Shown here one piece after another: positions 24,418-34,609 of a stretch of 45,000 bases of DNA. Below the pieces are notes generated by a model that saw only the letters and a program-made list of their open reading frames with translations, ran no database searches and was not told the origin of the DNA. The stretch comes from Lingula anatina (Eukaryota > Brachiopoda > Lingulata > Lingulida > Lingulidae): positions 42,612-87,611 of the forward strand of contig NW_019775909.1 of NCBI RefSeq assembly GCF_001039355.2, written 5' to 3'. A program made the position numbers and the translations under genes. The first letter of the stretch is position 1. Every line of letters begins with the position of its first letter.

Positions 24418-25170
24418 AATTATAGCAATAGACATGCGAAATTTTCTTCGCAATTACTAAAATAATACTGAACCGCGTCAGAAGTTGTTATTTCTTGTTT
24501 TATTCCGGCTATAAGAATTGAACGGATAACCTGTTATTTCACTTTCACCGCTATCCGCCTTCGACCGCAGTCTTGTGTGGAAGAGACAACTTCAAGCGGT
24601 GGATCATTAGACTCGTGTCTCGGCGTATTCTAGGATCTTCTCTCCTCGGACAATCCCCTACACCCAAATTTCTCATTGTTTGAATTTTTAGCTGAACATT
24701 TATATAAAGGCAAAACTAATAACCTGAATAACCAGCCCTAAGGTCTTATTAACATAGGGATTGTGGCAGCGCCTCAGCTTTGTGCCTTTGGTTTTAAATT
24801 TCTTTATTAATCTTAAATATTTTTTCTTTCAGTATAATTCTATATCATAATGCATTAAAGTAAATTTTTAAACATAGGTAGTGGCAATGCCACGGCATAT
24901 AACAGTTTTCTGAATTTTCTTTTAAAATTTCTTCCGTTCTCTAATAATAAAAAAGAACAGTTTATACAAGTCCTTCACTAGATGATTACAAACGTGGAAA
25001 TGGTGCAGTTTATTATTGGTATATTGCTATCACACAATATTTCATAAGTGTATGGTAAGGGTTAGTCTACTTTTCCCGACTGTGTGACCCTATAGCGTTC
25101 TGCTCATTTTATCTACGTCATTTGAATGATCTATCTATGAAATGAAAAACCCTTTTTATCAAACCACTGT

Positions 25171-25435
25171 CACGACAAATGACAATTAGAATGTGATTAT
25201 GTTTTTATACTGGGAATGAAAACTAAACGTCAACCAGCATTCTTCGGTGCTGTCAAAAATATATACGACTCGTATTGTAAAGATCAAACAGACTTTTTCT
25301 TTCAAAGATAATAAAAACATAAAAAGCATTTGCTGACGCTTTTCAAATTCAGGTGGTTTTTATCTTTGAAGGCCTACATGAAACCAATGCATTATTTTTA
25401 ACAGCAAGTGAATTTGGCTTTTTTTATTCACTCTC
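25171..25435 (+). repeat. Degenerate direct repeat of about 260 bp, copy 1
   Basis: Aligns with 26024-26275 in the same orientation. Shared words include atgacaatt, gattatgttttt, tgctgacgcttttcaaa, tttatctttgaagg and ctacatgaaaccaat. Anciently diverged; function unknown. Confidence 0.75.
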
Positions 25436-26023
25436 ACCAGTTTAGCTGGCTGCCAGATAGTTTGTGTCACATAACTAATAACCAGTGATGATTATGCAGG
25501 TAAACGTTGTTTCATATTGCAAATAAATTTAAAGAAGAAAAAAAATATTTTGTTGAATGCCAACATGAATGCTTTAGATGAACAGTGCTTTATTATCCTC
25601 CAGCTCAACGGGGTAATTCATGTCATGTTAATACAGCTGGATAAAAAGTTTGAATAGTAGCTTTATTAAAATATATTTTTTTTATGTTTTCTTTTTAATG
25701 TTTTTCAAGCACTGGCATTTTCGAATGTGACTTAACTCCAATCCACCTGAAGCTCTGTACATTTTTTGTATTTCCATATAAGCTATACTATTGGCGTTAA
25801 TGCCGTTAAACATTATGTAATATTATTTTATGCACTGTCATAATTTTTCACATATTGAGATTTTCATTATGCAAATTTGAACTCTCATGGTCCTATAACT
25901 GTTATCTTATTGACCATCTTACCTGCACAATTAAAATTTAGTGTTGATTGACTGTGCTGTCGTGGCATTATTTATTATTGCATCAAAATTAACAAAGAGA
26001 CCTATATTCTGCATCTTTATTTT

Positions 26024-26275
26024 CACGAAGAATGACAATTTAAATGTAATTATGTTTTTCAAACTGGGGATAGAAACTTAATGCCAACCCGCGTTGTACG
26101 GTACTGTCAGACATATTTTTTGTTAACATCAAATAAGTGTTCCTTTCAAATTTAATAAAACGTTTGCTGATGCTTTTCAAACTCCGTTGGTTTTATCTTT
26201 GAAGTCCTACATGAAACCAATACATTATTAGTAACGGAAAGTGATATTTGCCATTTTCATTCACTTTTTGTTTCA
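26024..26275 (+). repeat. Degenerate direct repeat of about 260 bp, copy 2
   Basis: Partner of 25171-25435, about 850 bp downstream. Confidence 0.75.
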
Positions 26276-26782
26276 AATTCATCCAAACTGATCATGTCGT
26301 CGCCATTTTTGTCTTTTTTCCATGAATTTAGCGTGTATGTCCTGTGTTTCTGTTCAGGTTCATTGCGGCACGAATGTATTCATCTTTGGACAGCTGCTTA
26401 TTTCTATAATAAAATAGTAATTAAAACACGCTGTTCATTTCTACATGTACGTACTTAAGCTCATTTCTTAATGGTACATTGTTACTTTGTATTGAAACAG
26501 AATAATAAGAACATGGTCAGAATAATTCTCAAGTAAAATGTATTTTAAACTCCAAACAGACGGTAATAATCTGTTAAAAAGTTAATGTAATTGCTAATCT
26601 AAAAACCTTATGTGCAGGAATACCATAATACAAATCTACAACTGAACACATGCTTATTCGTTGTTTTTACATCAGAATTATGAAGGCAATCCACTTCTAA
26701 TTTGCATGTAACATTTAAAATATAAACTTTTCTATGTACTCTGTTCTCTCTGTCACCAACTTGTCTCTATATGCCATAGACT

Positions 26783-26991
26783 GCATTCCCAGAGCTTTTA
26801 GATCGATCTATCCCCGCGGGGAGTCTCACTAAATTACTGTCAGATAATCCGGCTTAAATGTCCGTCCCGCCTACTACAAGCTGTAAGGGGGTAATTAACT
26901 TTCGTGTCCGCTCGTCTGACAGCTATTTAGCGTGGACCCCCAGGGAGTTAGGTCGATCTAAAGTAGATCGATCTAATCTCTGGAAATGGGG
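26783..26991. mobile_element. Palindromic MITE-like element, family A, copy 2
   Basis: Shares ends (cattcccagag, tagatcgatcta, ggggagtctcactaaatt) and core with 1385-1621. It directly abuts the 68-bp minisatellite. Confidence 0.75.
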
Positions 26992-26996
26992 TCTAT

Positions 26997-27299
26997 TAGT
27001 GTTACTGATACTACCCAAGTGTCAACGCTGTTATCCACACCTACATCACTTACCTGTCTGCATGAGTGTTACTGAATACTACACTAGCGTCAATGTGGTT
27101 ATCTACACCTACATCATTTACCTGTCTGTATCAGTGTTACTGAATACTACACTAGCGTCAATGTTGTAATCTACACCTACATCACTTACCTGTCTGTATC
27201 AGTGTTACTGAATACTACACTAGCGTCAATGTTGTAATCTACACCTACATCACTTACCTGTCTGTATCAGTGTTACTGAATACTACACTAGCGTCAATG
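26997..27299 (+). repeat. 68-bp minisatellite, at least 4.4 units, ending at an assembly gap
   Basis: Units begin agtgttactgaatactacac and end tacctgtctgtatc. The third and fourth units are identical over the bases I compared, the first is most diverged. The N at 27300 interrupts the fifth, so the true array is probably longer. Confidence 0.95.
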
Positions 27300-27450
27300 N
27301 TGTCTTCTTTCTTTTGTTCGACAAATATTAACGTTATGGCTCTCAATAATGAATTTGATTTTTTTCACATCGGTTCATATTCAACTTAAAAAATGCAGTG
27401 TTTATAGTGCTTACAAATTAAAAGCATTATGGGAGGAAAATACTTCTTTC

Positions 27451-28007
27451 TTACGAGAAAAGTCCGGAAACTGTAATTTTGGAGCAACCGGATCTGCATC
27501 CTCCTTCACAGTTACACATGCGACTGTCACAGGATCCTACTCCGCAGTGATACCATGTCTGAAGTTAAAGGAGAAACTATTAACTCGGCATTCTATCATT
27601 CAAAGAAAAATATTAAAAAAGAAACTGAAGGATAATTTTATTTAAAAATGGTCCTCATTTTCAATTTCTATAAATTAGTCTCTTCCAGTGTAAATGTGCA
27701 TATATTTATTTGACATTTTATACATTAGTGTTACGTATAGATACACGCTCTTTACTTCTCGGTTCCTGATTTCCAAAAACAAGGCATTATTTCCCCGGGT
27801 ATCTCTTAAGAAATGTCTAAGTGGCAAAAGTGTGTTCTGTGCTTATGTTTACCCTAGCGTAAGCGTATATCTCATGACTCTTGGCAGACTTACATAACTA
27901 CAGTCCCCGCAAAAATTACCCACAACCGGGCGGCAGCAGACAGCGTCCGCTTTTCCAATGACGCAGGACAAACTCACTGTAACTAGGACTGTCACGAATC
28001 CAGACAT
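27451..28007 (-). CDS. Small secreted ten-cysteine peptide, Diedel-like, two coding exons
   Basis: Coding exons in transcript order: 28007-27894 (ATG to donor tat|gtaagt, 38 codons) and 27558-27451 (acceptor cttcag|aca to TAA, 35 residues), both phase 0, total 73 residues. Residues 1-20 (MSGFVTVLVTVSLSCVIGKA) look like a signal peptide. The mature peptide has ten cysteines: AVCC, NFC, GDC, YHC, GSC, RMC, NC, GGC, SGC. The block CGVGSC....CNCEGGCRSG resembles the core of Diedel, a small insect cytokine that restrains immune (IMD) signalling and has homologues in some insect DNA viruses. The sequence shows signal peptide, cysteine density and splice sites; the family link is from memory. An antimicrobial or other cysteine-rich peptide is the alternative. 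An acceptor (ttcttttag) just before the ATG indicates an upstream UTR exon. Confidence 0.75.
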
Positions 28008-28165
28008 TTTCTAAAAGAAACATGAGAACACACTGTTAAAGGAAACATAACAACATACTTGAATTAGGGTACGTTTAACGCTAAGTTTAAGCATGGAAGT
28101 ATATATCCGATATAATTCCCTGGTTTAAGTAACATATACAACACTAGAAACCCTTAACACCTTAC

Positions 28166-28215
28166 CTTGACTGATGCAATGGTTCAGTCAGCAGTAAGTG
28201 GTCCCTTTATTGGGG
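28166..28215 (-). other. Probable 5'UTR exon of the Diedel-like gene
   Basis: On the minus strand a short non-coding stretch ends at a strong donor (cagtcaag|gtaagg, exon end 28166), facing the acceptor next to the ATG at 28007. Upstream are an ATTGG motif and AT-rich TATA-like words (aataaag, ttttata). The 5' limit is an estimate. Confidence 0.4.
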
Positions 28216-28269
28216 TAACCAGCCAATCAGATCAAGCTTTTCTAAGTATAAAATTGTTGGATTGGGTGT

Positions 28270-30566
28270 TTACAGTATATTTGGGGATTATTTTATTCTT
28301 TTGGATACCATCTGCTAATCGATTATAAATTAAATATGTAAATTTATTGGTTATTTATGTATGTAACATTCAAGAAAGCAGGGATTACAAGAGAAAAGTA
28401 GAGTCACCCAAAGGCAACGCTGTACGATAAAATAATAATATGACAGAGTCATTAAAGAATTTAATCACAGAGTTATTAAAGAATTTAATCACAGAGCCGG
28501 ATGACGTTATCTTTCTTTGGAGGTACTGACTTCGCCAGTTCCTGGTTGTTTGCTCAGATTAACCCACTGCTCAACAAGAACTCCTGCTTCAGCTTATCAC
28601 GTGGAGTCGGAAAGCAGGAAACGCCATCTTGTTATGAAAAGGTACGAAAAAGACGAGCTGAAAAAAATGGCACCCTTTCTGAAGCCTGAACTTGCAAATA
28701 CACGTCAGTGGCTAGGTTTCTCTGAGGAACACCAAATTGGTTTGATTATCATAAGAAATGGCAGCTTAAAGGTGGAAAAAACCACCATCGTGTGACGCAG
28801 ATCCTATCTCACGGTTTTCAGCTAATCTCTTCCACACTTGACATGAAGCACCAAAATATGTCTTTCATAATCAGAAAACCAGACATCGACGCCCCAGTTC
28901 ACGACAATGGAGTTGTCTGGTCTATTCCTTTTCTTTTCCTGTTCTTTTTCTTTTGTGTCAAAACTGTTTTCCTTTTAGTATGCCTCCTCCCATGTATATT
29001 ATTCAAAAGATATGTTATGCTTTGTAAGGTATTACATGGTCAATCATAAAAACTTTTAGAAAGATGTTTTTAGTTCTTTTTTAAAATCATCTCCTGAGCT
29101 TAAATTATTTAGTTCTAATAGTAACTAATTCAATTAATTCATACAAACATTTGTGTTAGATACAAATGTATTATCTATACTAACCCTGACCCTGAATTTC
29201 CCTGACCCTAACCTAACCCTAACCCCTTGACTCTTAACTCAAACCCATGGGTTGGGTGGTCTTTATATTTTCTACTACTTTCGTTTATACCATGACAGTG
29301 ATAGAAACCTATCATGAGTGATGTGCACGGACTTTTCATTTGAAGTGCGCCTGGTTTGGGGACTATTCCAATGAATGATATTTTAACACATTGTAATTTG
29401 TCTGCCAGATCATAGCAGGGGAAACCTGACACTTGCAAAGAGGGAGATATGCGATAATTACCCATCGAAGCCTTTTTTTAGCGTAATAAAGAAATTGATT
29501 TCAGTTGTAATACATAACAGCGCTCTTTGTCAAGTTATTCTCATCGGGCTGATCATCGTTGCTAAAATAAAATTGTAACAACCATCACTGGAAATATGCA
29601 TTAATCTTCCATTCCCTTGATATCACTTCAGTAGTTGTGAAATAATGGAAGATGTGATGTGATGGTAACAATTTAAGAATAAGCAGAAGTGCACAGCCAG
29701 AAGTGACTGTGGCTGACATGGAAGTATAACAGCTTCAAATGGCATTGGCTCTTTTTTATAAAAACCTTCGGCAGCTCTTTCAAAGGCAGTGCATCAATTT
29801 AATGTAGGATAATACCGATGAGGAGAGGTCTGGTATTAATAAATAAACATCGAACAGAGCAGTTTCATTTGTACATCACTTAACGCATTGCAAAATAGAG
29901 TCGGCAATTGCAAATAAACTTGGTTGAGTTCAATGTCCTCACTTTGTTCGAGAAAATCCAGTGTCCGTATCTTTTTAAAACTTTTAAGTTTAGAAAATGA
30001 CTATTAAATCACAATTTTCAAAGGATGAATTATCTGTTTTAGGTGCAAACCAGACCACTGTGCCCAACATTTCAACAGTTGCTGCCTGCACCGCGCCAAG
30101 ACTAAATTACATCCACTTAAGTCTTGAATGGGAGGTACCAACGGACTGCATAATAACATAACGTAGATAAAACACCATTTAACGTGGAGCCTCTTTCCTC
30201 GGGGAATGTTGATGTTATATATATATATATATATATATTGGCTTCCTGGATACTGGATTCCCAAATGTGCAGTCACCCAGGGGCCGCTAACGTTAATGTG
30301 CTTGCCAAGAAACACTCTCTGGCAATCAATAAAAACAATATGTGAGCAGCTGCACACTGCGTATAGAACGTGTCCAGGACTGCTACGGCTGCCGATATCT
30401 CCCATACCCCTACTGTAAGTACCTGTGCCTAGTAGTTTACTGCAGGACACAAGGCCCGTGCTTACTTCAGTATGTGGTGCAGTTGACTGATATTCTTTTA
30501 CTGGCTGTGGAGAGCCTGCTAGTCTCTCTCGAACATTAAGCCAAATCTCGTTTATGTTACTTCCAG
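28270..30566. other. Intergenic region without recognisable gene
   Basis: Holds a 24-bp tandem duplication (28444-28491), a degenerate telomere-like stretch (29183-29224), a single unit related to the 35.9-36.4 kb repeats (about 29270-29360) and a short (TA)n at 30216-30238. Short open frames here lack splice or homology support. Confidence 0.55.
29183..29224. repeat. Degenerate interstitial telomere-like repeat
   Basis: Six or so CCCTAA/CCCTGA units (ccctgaccctaacctaaccc), the C-rich form of the animal TTAGGG telomere repeat. Confidence 0.6.
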
Positions 30567-30650
30567 CGAGAAGAAAGTGCAGCTTCAACACTGGAATAGA
30601 CGTGTATTATCCATTTAACGGATACAACGAAAGGGAAACTATAGAAGAGA

Positions 30651-33106
30651 ATGTCTGAACAGGACAAATACAGTGATGTTGAAAGTGCCTGGTTGACATG
30701 TAAAAATAATCACATTGGAGATACGGTGACAATCAACATAGCAGGCACACAATTCCGAACGCTGATCACCACTTTAAACAAACTGCCTCTTACAAGACTA
30801 GGGAAACTCTCCGCGGATTTCACGTACAGTGCACAGTCTGTGCCGAATGAAATATATTTCGATCGGGATTCCATGTACTTTCAGCCCATTCTGAATTTTT
30901 ACAGAACAAATATCTTACATTTTCCACATGATTTGTGTGTTCCATTGATACGACTGGAACTGAAATTCTGGGGGATATCAGAATGTGATTTGGCGCCATG
31001 TTGCCATGGAATTTTGGAGAACTTCGACATTCTCGAGAAGGAAAAAAGAGAATTAGAGAAAGAGTTCAATTTCTTCAAAACCACCAAGACAACGCATTAC
31101 GAAGGAGGCTGTGAGTCTTGGAAACAACGAGTGTGGTCATTTCTTAGTGATCCCACTTCATCTAGAGGGGCCAAGGTAACGACTGGCTTCTTGATTACTT
31201 TAATACATGATGTTTGATATGATCCCTCTTCATCTCGTGGGTCAAAGGTAACGACTGGCATCTTGATTACTCTAATACATGATGTTTAATATGATGGACT
31301 CGGGACATCTTTTCTTTGGTTATACATGTATCACCGGTTTCGTAGCAGTTGTGTATATTTCAGGTTATAGAAGTTGTGCTGCTGTTGTAAGGGCAGATAC
31401 TCCTTAATTTATTGTGATCAAATTTCTCTGTGATAACCTAGTATTACCTCCGTCAGGCTGGTTCTGTTTTTATTGCACTTGTCTGATCATCTGTTTGTCA
31501 GTATTTATGTCTGTCTGTTTTCAACACGTATGGACGAATTTTAATAAAAGTTTAGGATAGGTCAGAAATGGATTAGATCTTTGTCGTGATCCATTAATGA
31601 ATTATTCATTTTATTCATTGATTTATTTATGATGAGAATTGAGTTCATTATTAGTTGATAATAATGATGAGAATCGAATTATCAACAAACTTACTATAAA
31701 TAAGAAGAAAAATCGAGCTTCCTTGGCGGAGGTCTGAGTTCTCTGAGTGCTTTCCTAGATGTTATTATAGTTGTATTTGTTGTTGTTGTTTTGACATCAT
31801 TTCCCATCCCATCTCTCCAAAACAACCGCCACCAAGAAAGATCACAAAACGAAATGTCACGTTTTGTATGTTATTCTTTTGTTTTACTTAAAAGAATGAT
31901 ACACATATGTATGTATATACATGTGCGCTATTGCTTAAGCGGTTGTCACACTTTAAAACAGCTTTTTTCCAATTTAAGGAGATTCTCTCTCATTTCCCAA
32001 ATAGCATTTTGATAACAAATGTAACCCCAAATCAAATCACCATATGAGTAATAAATATATAATGCATTTTCTGGTAATAAAGGAGGGGTGGGGGAGGAGG
32101 GTGAATATGTGTAATAAAGAATTGAACTTTGTTAGGTCATGTTGAGAAACAAAAAAGCATAGAACGGGTACACGTATGCCTGTGTTTGTCGTTTCTTTTG
32201 CTTGTCCTACATATACTGAGCAGGTTTCCATATTTAAAATGTGTTTAAAAAATCTTTTTTTTTCAGGCATGGACAACATTCTACCTTCTACTTTTGTTCA
32301 CTTCTATCTGGACCGTTGCGCTGGATAGTATCGAGGGATATCGCGTTGAACGCCCAGTGAACACATCTTTGTTGAAAGACAAATTACAGTTCAGCGATCA
32401 CCAAATGCTCTACTTGCAGAAAGGTTCTCATCCGTTTTTAATCTACGCAGATATCGTCGTCACATCTTTATTTACGTTGGAATTATTGGTAAAAATTTGC
32501 GTGACACCAGACATGCGTGGATTCCTTAAAAACGCGTTCACAATTATTGATTTGCTGTGGGCAGTTCTCCATTGGTGCTGGTTTACCATGTATATGACAA
32601 TCATCGACACGGTAGTAAATCTGGGATCCGTGGTTCCAGTATTTCTCTTGACCTTTTTGGGAATGATGTCTCTAAGTCTGCGCGTGCTCCGATTGTCACG
32701 TATCGTCTGCTACTCTAGCGGCCTCCAGGTCATGATCTTGACGCTGAAGGCAAGTGGCAAAGAAATCGGACTCCTAATTCTGCTTCTTTTGATGGGCTCT
32801 ATGGTATTTGGGCCGCTTATTTTTTATGCAGAAATGTCAGTTTCGTCGCCCAACATAGAAAATATTCCCGTTGGCTTCTGGTGGGCAGTAGTTACCATGA
32901 CAACCGTTGGCTACGGTGATATGTATCCAACCGCAGTAAGCGGATATGTGGTTGGTGGTGTGTGTGTGGTGCTGGGTATGGTCTTCACTGGGCTGCCTAT
33001 ATCCGTTATAAGTGCCAATTTCACCAAATACCAGGCGTTTGGGAGGTCGATAAAGAGCCAGGAGAGGAAGGGGAAGACCGGTGAAACGGGAATGGAAGTC
33101 CGCTAG
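30651..33106 (+). CDS. Voltage-gated potassium channel alpha subunit, Shaw/Kv3-like, two coding exons
   Basis: Exons 30651-31175 and 32267-33106 (phase 0) encode 454 residues. The N-terminal T1 tetramerisation domain (about 24-120) carries the exact zinc motif H-X5-C-X20-CC (H90, C96, C117, C118) that excludes Shaker-type Kv1. DPTSSRGAK precedes S1, a Shaw-like linker. S1-S3 follow (about 176-296) with acidic residues in S2 and S3. S4 (about 311-325) has only three regularly spaced arginines (R314, R317, R320). The pore has TMTTVGYGDMYP (about 385-396), a K+ selectivity filter. S6 has GLPISVI where Kv channels usually have PVPVIV. The C-terminal tail is very short. The last nine codons and the stop match a MITE-like element. 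An acceptor (acttccag|cgag) at 30566 suggests a 5'UTR exon. It should be a plasma-membrane K+ channel subunit; altered gating or a modulatory role is inferred. Confidence 0.92.
31147..31293 (+). repeat. Tandem duplication covering the Kv exon-1 donor, about 74-bp units
   Basis: Two adjacent copies (start 31149 and 31221) share gatccc..cttcatct, a splice donor (caaaggtaacgactggc or ccaaggtaacgactggc) and aatacatgatgttt. Only the first donor keeps the Kv frame. Confidence 0.9.
31446..31757 (+). mobile_element. Non-autonomous element with acctccg / cggaggt ends in the Kv intron
   Basis: Starts acctccgtcaggctgg and ends ccttggcggaggtctgag. The interior (gtctgtctg, atggacgaattttaataaaa, gtgatcc) fits a widespread short animal repeat that I recall without a name. 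A fragment of its end is at 9886-9915. Confidence 0.55.
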
Positions 33107-33155
33107 GAACTGTAGTCCGCTTCCCATTACTTTGTACAGGTTCGTCCTATATACT
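33076..33155 (+). mobile_element. MITE-like element, family C, partial copy overlapping the Kv stop codon
   Basis: accggtgaaacgggaatgg, aagtccgct and attactttgtacagg match the left half of the element at 3757-3952. It begins inside the channel reading frame and supplies TGETGMEVR and the TAG stop (33104-33106). Confidence 0.75.
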
Positions 33156-33164
33156 AACCCACAG

Positions 33165-33316
33165 CGCCGATAATTAATTACAGCTTTGGAAGTAACTGGC
33201 TAGCGCTGCCAGTAATTACGCCGTGGGGTATTCAGGGCACAGACCGTGATCACAAGATACCGAAAATAGATTTTTAGATTTTTAGAAAATAGATTTTCCA
33301 TGTGAACAGTCCCTAA
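33165..33316. mobile_element. MITE-like element, family B, copy 3 (partial, inverted)
   Basis: Carries the family B core in reverse orientation (gaccgtgatcacaagatacc; gctttggaagtaactggcta) and one terminal part (gaaaatagattttccatgtg). Confidence 0.8.
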
Positions 33317-33317
33317 A

Positions 33318-33661
33318 TTCACTTGCTGTCAGCTACAGATAATTTCAAGTAGCTATTTTCAAGTTATTACTTTCGGGCAGTTTCCTCCAGAGTTTCAAGA
33401 CAGTTACCTGCAAGATTTTAATTGTACTTTTCAATTGAAAATCGTATTGGCAGTGCGGTGACTGAATGAGAAATAATATAATTTTTGGAACTACAAGTGG
33501 ACTTCTTTCTTAATACCGGTATATCATCTTATCACCGGGATAAGGAGACGAATACATCCATAAAAAATATCCCAGCAATAACCCGGTTGATATAAGGATA
33601 TTTTTTTCCTTAAAATTAATATGAAATAAGATTTATCATTGCTTACGTTGACATGTTATGG
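33318..33661 (+). repeat. 350-bp dispersed repeat, copy 2
   Basis: Same-orientation partner of 20587-20935, directly following the family B copy, in the 3' flank or 3'UTR of the Kv gene. Confidence 0.85.
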
Positions 33662-33818
33662 TTCCTAATGTCCAACGTGCTTATAAAAAAGTCAATTCTA
33701 TACCTCCACGATACCTGGAAAAGTGTCTGATGAAGCGAGGTAGGCTCAGATTAGCTTTTCGTACCGCCTGCAATACGCATATGGGCACAGGCTGGAAGAA
33801 GAGTATGGATTAGGTAAA

Positions 33819-33824
33819 AATAAA
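33819..33824 (+). terminator. Candidate polyadenylation signal of the Kv gene
   Basis: An AATAAA about 710 bp after the stop codon. It would place most of the repeats at 33107-33661 in the 3'UTR. Not certain. Confidence 0.3.
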
Positions 33825-34550
33825 ATGTTTTCACTTTATACAGATCAACATTTTTGCCTTGTACATGTAGCCCGTTATGTCATCCTTCTATTGTTATTAT
33901 TTTATTATTCTTTAAAAAGATTGTGAACATGATTTCGACACTCTGGGAGATTAAGAAAAATTACATTCTGCAAAGTAAGAATGACAGACCATAACTACTA
34001 CGTACATTATTCTCTCCGGAGCAGGACATTATTGGGGACATTTCACTGTAACAATCGCAAAAAATCTCTCTCGAATTTTGCAAGATTTGACTTCCGGGAT
34101 ATTGCAGGCGTCAGCGTGGAAATTCACTTGATCATTGGGTATCGGTACAAGTAAAGGCGGTACGAACAGCTACTGAGAGCCTGCTCCCGCTTAACTTTTC
34201 CAGACACGAGACCTAAATTAATGAACACACCTTGGTTGGTTTTCTATCCTTTGTCGATCTGAATAAGCCATTAGACCAATTAGACGTAAAGAGAGTTCTG
34301 TGCGTCTAATTGTCCCAATGATGGCAGGCTCCAGGCTCAGGAGAAGAACTAGTCAGACTGCAGCGAATAAACACTTCATGAAGAACAGGCTGTCTGTCGT
34401 GAATTTTCTAATGTTTGTTTTAAAAGAGCATTTTTGTCAGAAATCAATTTTAAGAATAAATAGTTTTCTGTCTGATATTTGTTACCATTATTCTGTTTGA
34501 ATACAATGTGAAATTATACGCGTTGCTTCTCTTACGTTGTAGTCATGAAA

Positions 34551-34586
34551 CACCATTGTGAAAGGTAGCTTGCGTTTGTATAAAAA
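34551..34586 (+). promoter_or_regulatory. U4 copy C promoter: PSE-like element plus TATA box
   Basis: CACCATTGTGAAAGGTAG at 34551-34568 (-59 to -42) and TATAAAAA at 34579-34586 (start -31). Confidence 0.65.
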
Positions 34587-34609
34587 TGTAGAAGAAACCC
34601 AAGTTCATC

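Larger units (their letters stand above)
20104..27300. other. Intergenic region dominated by repeats
   Basis: Besides the listed repeats I see no coding exon. A roughly 50-bp repeat at 22058-22106 (gcaagagctgacttctggga) recurs at 34076-34130. The stretches 22110-23000 and 24630-25160 show nothing recognisable. Confidence 0.6.

Noticed and set aside
26858-27169. 103-codon plus-strand open frame
   Set aside because: It spans the family A element and the 68-bp minisatellite and shows no gene features.
27349-27645. 98-codon plus-strand open frame
   Set aside because: It is antisense to the second exon of the Diedel-like gene, which has better splice, cysteine and signal-peptide support.
28501-29049. 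Three adjoining short plus-strand open frames
   Set aside because: Different frames, no splice sites linking them and no recognisable domain.
30342-30539. Cys-containing open frame (QDCYGCRYLPYPYC) with a good donor word at 30417
   Set aside because: No signal peptide, no matching upstream exon; the donor might belong to a Kv 5'UTR exon but this cannot be shown.
30004-30591. 195-codon open frame on the minus strand upstream of the Kv gene
   Set aside because: It runs through a (TA)n microsatellite giving IYIYIYI, shows no family resemblance, and overlaps the probable Kv 5' region.
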